A stretch of DNA of 64,000 nucleotides, from assembly GCA_013314735.1 (NCBI GenBank), contig JABUFD010000002.1:310001-374000 (forward strand), in the 5' to 3' direction. The notes under the pieces were generated by a model. It worked only from the letters and a program-made list of their open reading frames with translations, searched no databases and was not told the DNA's origin. Shown here piece after piece: positions 62,885 through 64,000 of this stretch. Position numbers and translations under genes: made by a program. Each line of letters opens with the position of its first letter. Within the stretch, counting starts at the first letter, position 1. The DNA comes from Anaerolineae bacterium (lineage in GTDB: Bacteria > Chloroflexota > Anaerolineae > Anaerolineales > Anaerolineaceae).

Positions 62885-62984
62885 GGGAAGCGGGTTTTGC
62901 ATACACCTCAAAAAAAGGGGCGTTTTTTTACCCTTTTTTTCAAGGTGGATGCAGGAACCTTAAAGAAGGGGAAAACCCGCTCCC
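62885..62984. terminator. Large imperfect hairpin between cas6 and CRISPR array
   Basis: Inner stem: TGCAT-CACCT-AAAAAAAGGG (62898-62920) pairs with CCCTTTTTTT-AGGTG-ATGCA (62931-62953), interrupted by single mismatches. Outer stem: GGGAAGCGGGTTTT (62885) pairs with AAAACCCGCTCCC (62972). The T-runs make a terminator on either strand; it probably ends the cas transcript and insulates the array. Confidence 0.75.
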
Positions 62985-63089
62985 TGGGCGGATTTTTCCA
63001 CCACTTTGCAGGCAAAATCTGGACAAAATGGCATATATAGTGGGAATATCGTTGAAAATGTGGTATGATGATGGGAGAGTGAAAGAGCA
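62985..63089 (+). promoter_or_regulatory. CRISPR leader with extended -10 promoter
   Basis: AT-rich leader just before the first repeat. TGGTATGAT at 63061-63069 is an extended -10 (TG-N-TATGAT), placing the start of transcription near 63076, inside the leader. No matching -35 is present. Direction agrees with the crRNA tag read from the repeat. Confidence 0.5.
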
Positions 63090-64000
63090 GTCTAAAACAA
63101 TAAACCCCCGTTTAGGGGATTAAGACAATCATTATATAGGCAATGCTTAGATGATAGGCATTTGTCTAAAACAATAAACCCCCGTTTAGGGGATTAAGAC
63201 GAATTAATTCTCATTAATTTCATATTGCTTACATTTATTTGTCTAAAACAATAAACCCCCGTTTAGGGGATTAAGACCCCCCAACAAATCTTGAGGGTAT
63301 CCACTCCGCTTTAACGTCTAAAACAATAAACCCCCGTTTAGGGGATTAAGACGCTGTAACGTAAATGAATTTATCGTCATCCCAGAATCTTATGGGTCTA
63401 AAACAATAAACCCCCGTTTAGGGGATTAAGACCTCCAGTTAGCAGGCTGATATTGCCGCAGCTGCCGCCTCTCGTCTAAAACAATAAACCCCCGTTTAGG
63501 GGATTAAGACGCTGATTGCAACTTGCGCGTCCATTCCAACGTTATCGACCAGTCTAAAACAATAAACCCCCGTTTAGGGGATTAAGACCCGCCTTAATAT
63601 CTGCGGAGTTAACCGCAGTTATTTTTGTCTAAAACAATAAACCCCCGTTTAGGGGATTAAGACCAAAAATACGTAGCCGGTCATACTATCTTCTTTCTGG
63701 TCTAAAACAATAAACCCCCGTTTAGGGGATTAAGACACGGCCGGCCATCGTTGAGATAGAATACTTCCGAATCCCTCGTCTAAAACAATAAACCCCCGTT
63801 TAGGGGATTAAGACGGGAATATACCTTTATATTTATTTTCACCTTTATTGTTGTCTAAAACAATAAACCCCCGTTTAGGGGATTAAGACTAGAAAATAAC
63901 CGATTATAAAATAGTGTTTTTTCTGTGAGTCTAAAACAATAAACCCCCGTTTAGGGGATTAAGACATAACTGTTATACCATTTTACAACTCCAATAATTG
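63090..64000 (+). CRISPR. CRISPR array, 12 identical 37-nt repeats, 3' end outside window
   Basis: Twelve repeats start at 63090, 63164, 63241, 63316, 63396, 63474, 63552, 63627, 63700, 63778, 63853 and 63929. Each begins GTCTAAAACAATAAA, has the hairpin CCCC-CGTTTA-GGGG and ends ATTAAGAC. I saw no variation between copies. Eleven complete spacers are 36-43 nt and differ from each other; a twelfth is cut by the window end (35 nt seen). The last 8 nt, ATTAAGAC, resemble the type III crRNA 5' tag and lie right after the hairpin, the expected Cas6 cut point, so transcription runs to the right from the leader. Confidence 0.98.

Overview
The window looks like chromosomal DNA from a bacterium with a large exopolysaccharide (EPS) programme and a type III-A CRISPR-Cas system. 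My best guess is a Chloroflexota (Anaerolineae-like) genome. This rests on overall gene style: a Cys-rich LysM surface protein, a propeller-GGDEF sensor, a Csm locus with Csx15, and roughly 50% G+C with long overlapping operons. It does not rest on any rRNA or marker gene, and no tRNA or rRNA was seen.

Region 1 (1-22.6 kb, + strand) is one long EPS/glycan operon. After the end of an Asp-box (sialidase-like) membrane protein come Wzt, an asparagine-synthase-like protein, Wzm, many GT2 and GT4 glycosyltransferases, a GNAT protein, a polysaccharide deacetylase, a GDP-mannose 6-dehydrogenase (AlgD type), an NAD-dependent epimerase, a polymerase/ligase, a nucleotidyltransferase and a Wzz/BY-kinase-like protein with a degenerate kinase motif. 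Many genes overlap by ATGA. A strong bidirectional terminator separates the operon from a convergent NusG/RfaH-like gene.

Region 2 (23.9-32.8 kb) is a visibly AT-rich Wzx/Wzy-type glycan island (flippase, polymerase, methyltransferase, GT4 enzymes, GNAT), probably acquired by transfer.

Region 3 (33-38.9 kb) holds a periplasmic beta-propeller/GGDEF sensor, a small MITE-like inverted-repeat element, a ferritin-like protein, a metallophosphoesterase and a VanZ-like protein.

Region 4 (39-52.3 kb) is an EPS assembly and control block. It has two paralogous Wzc-type tyrosine kinases with Tyr-rich tails, a LysM/FecR/LCP operon, a minus-strand operon (sugar transferase of unusual domain order, epimerase, nucleotidyltransferase, DegT aminotransferase, Wzc), and a low-molecular-weight tyrosine phosphatase. 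A conserved 22-nt leader element precedes the phosphatase and one kinase, with a weaker copy before the LysM gene.

Region 5 (52.5-64 kb) is a type III-A CRISPR locus: a CARF protein fused to a LuxR-type HTH, then cas10/csm1, csm2-csm5, csx1 (CARF-HEPN), a Can2/Card1-like CARF nuclease, csx15, cas6, a leader with a large hairpin, and a CRISPR array of 12 identical 37-nt repeats that runs off the window end. No cas1 or cas2 is present in the window. The most notable system is this cyclic-oligoadenylate arsenal headed by a putative ligand-sensing transcription factor.
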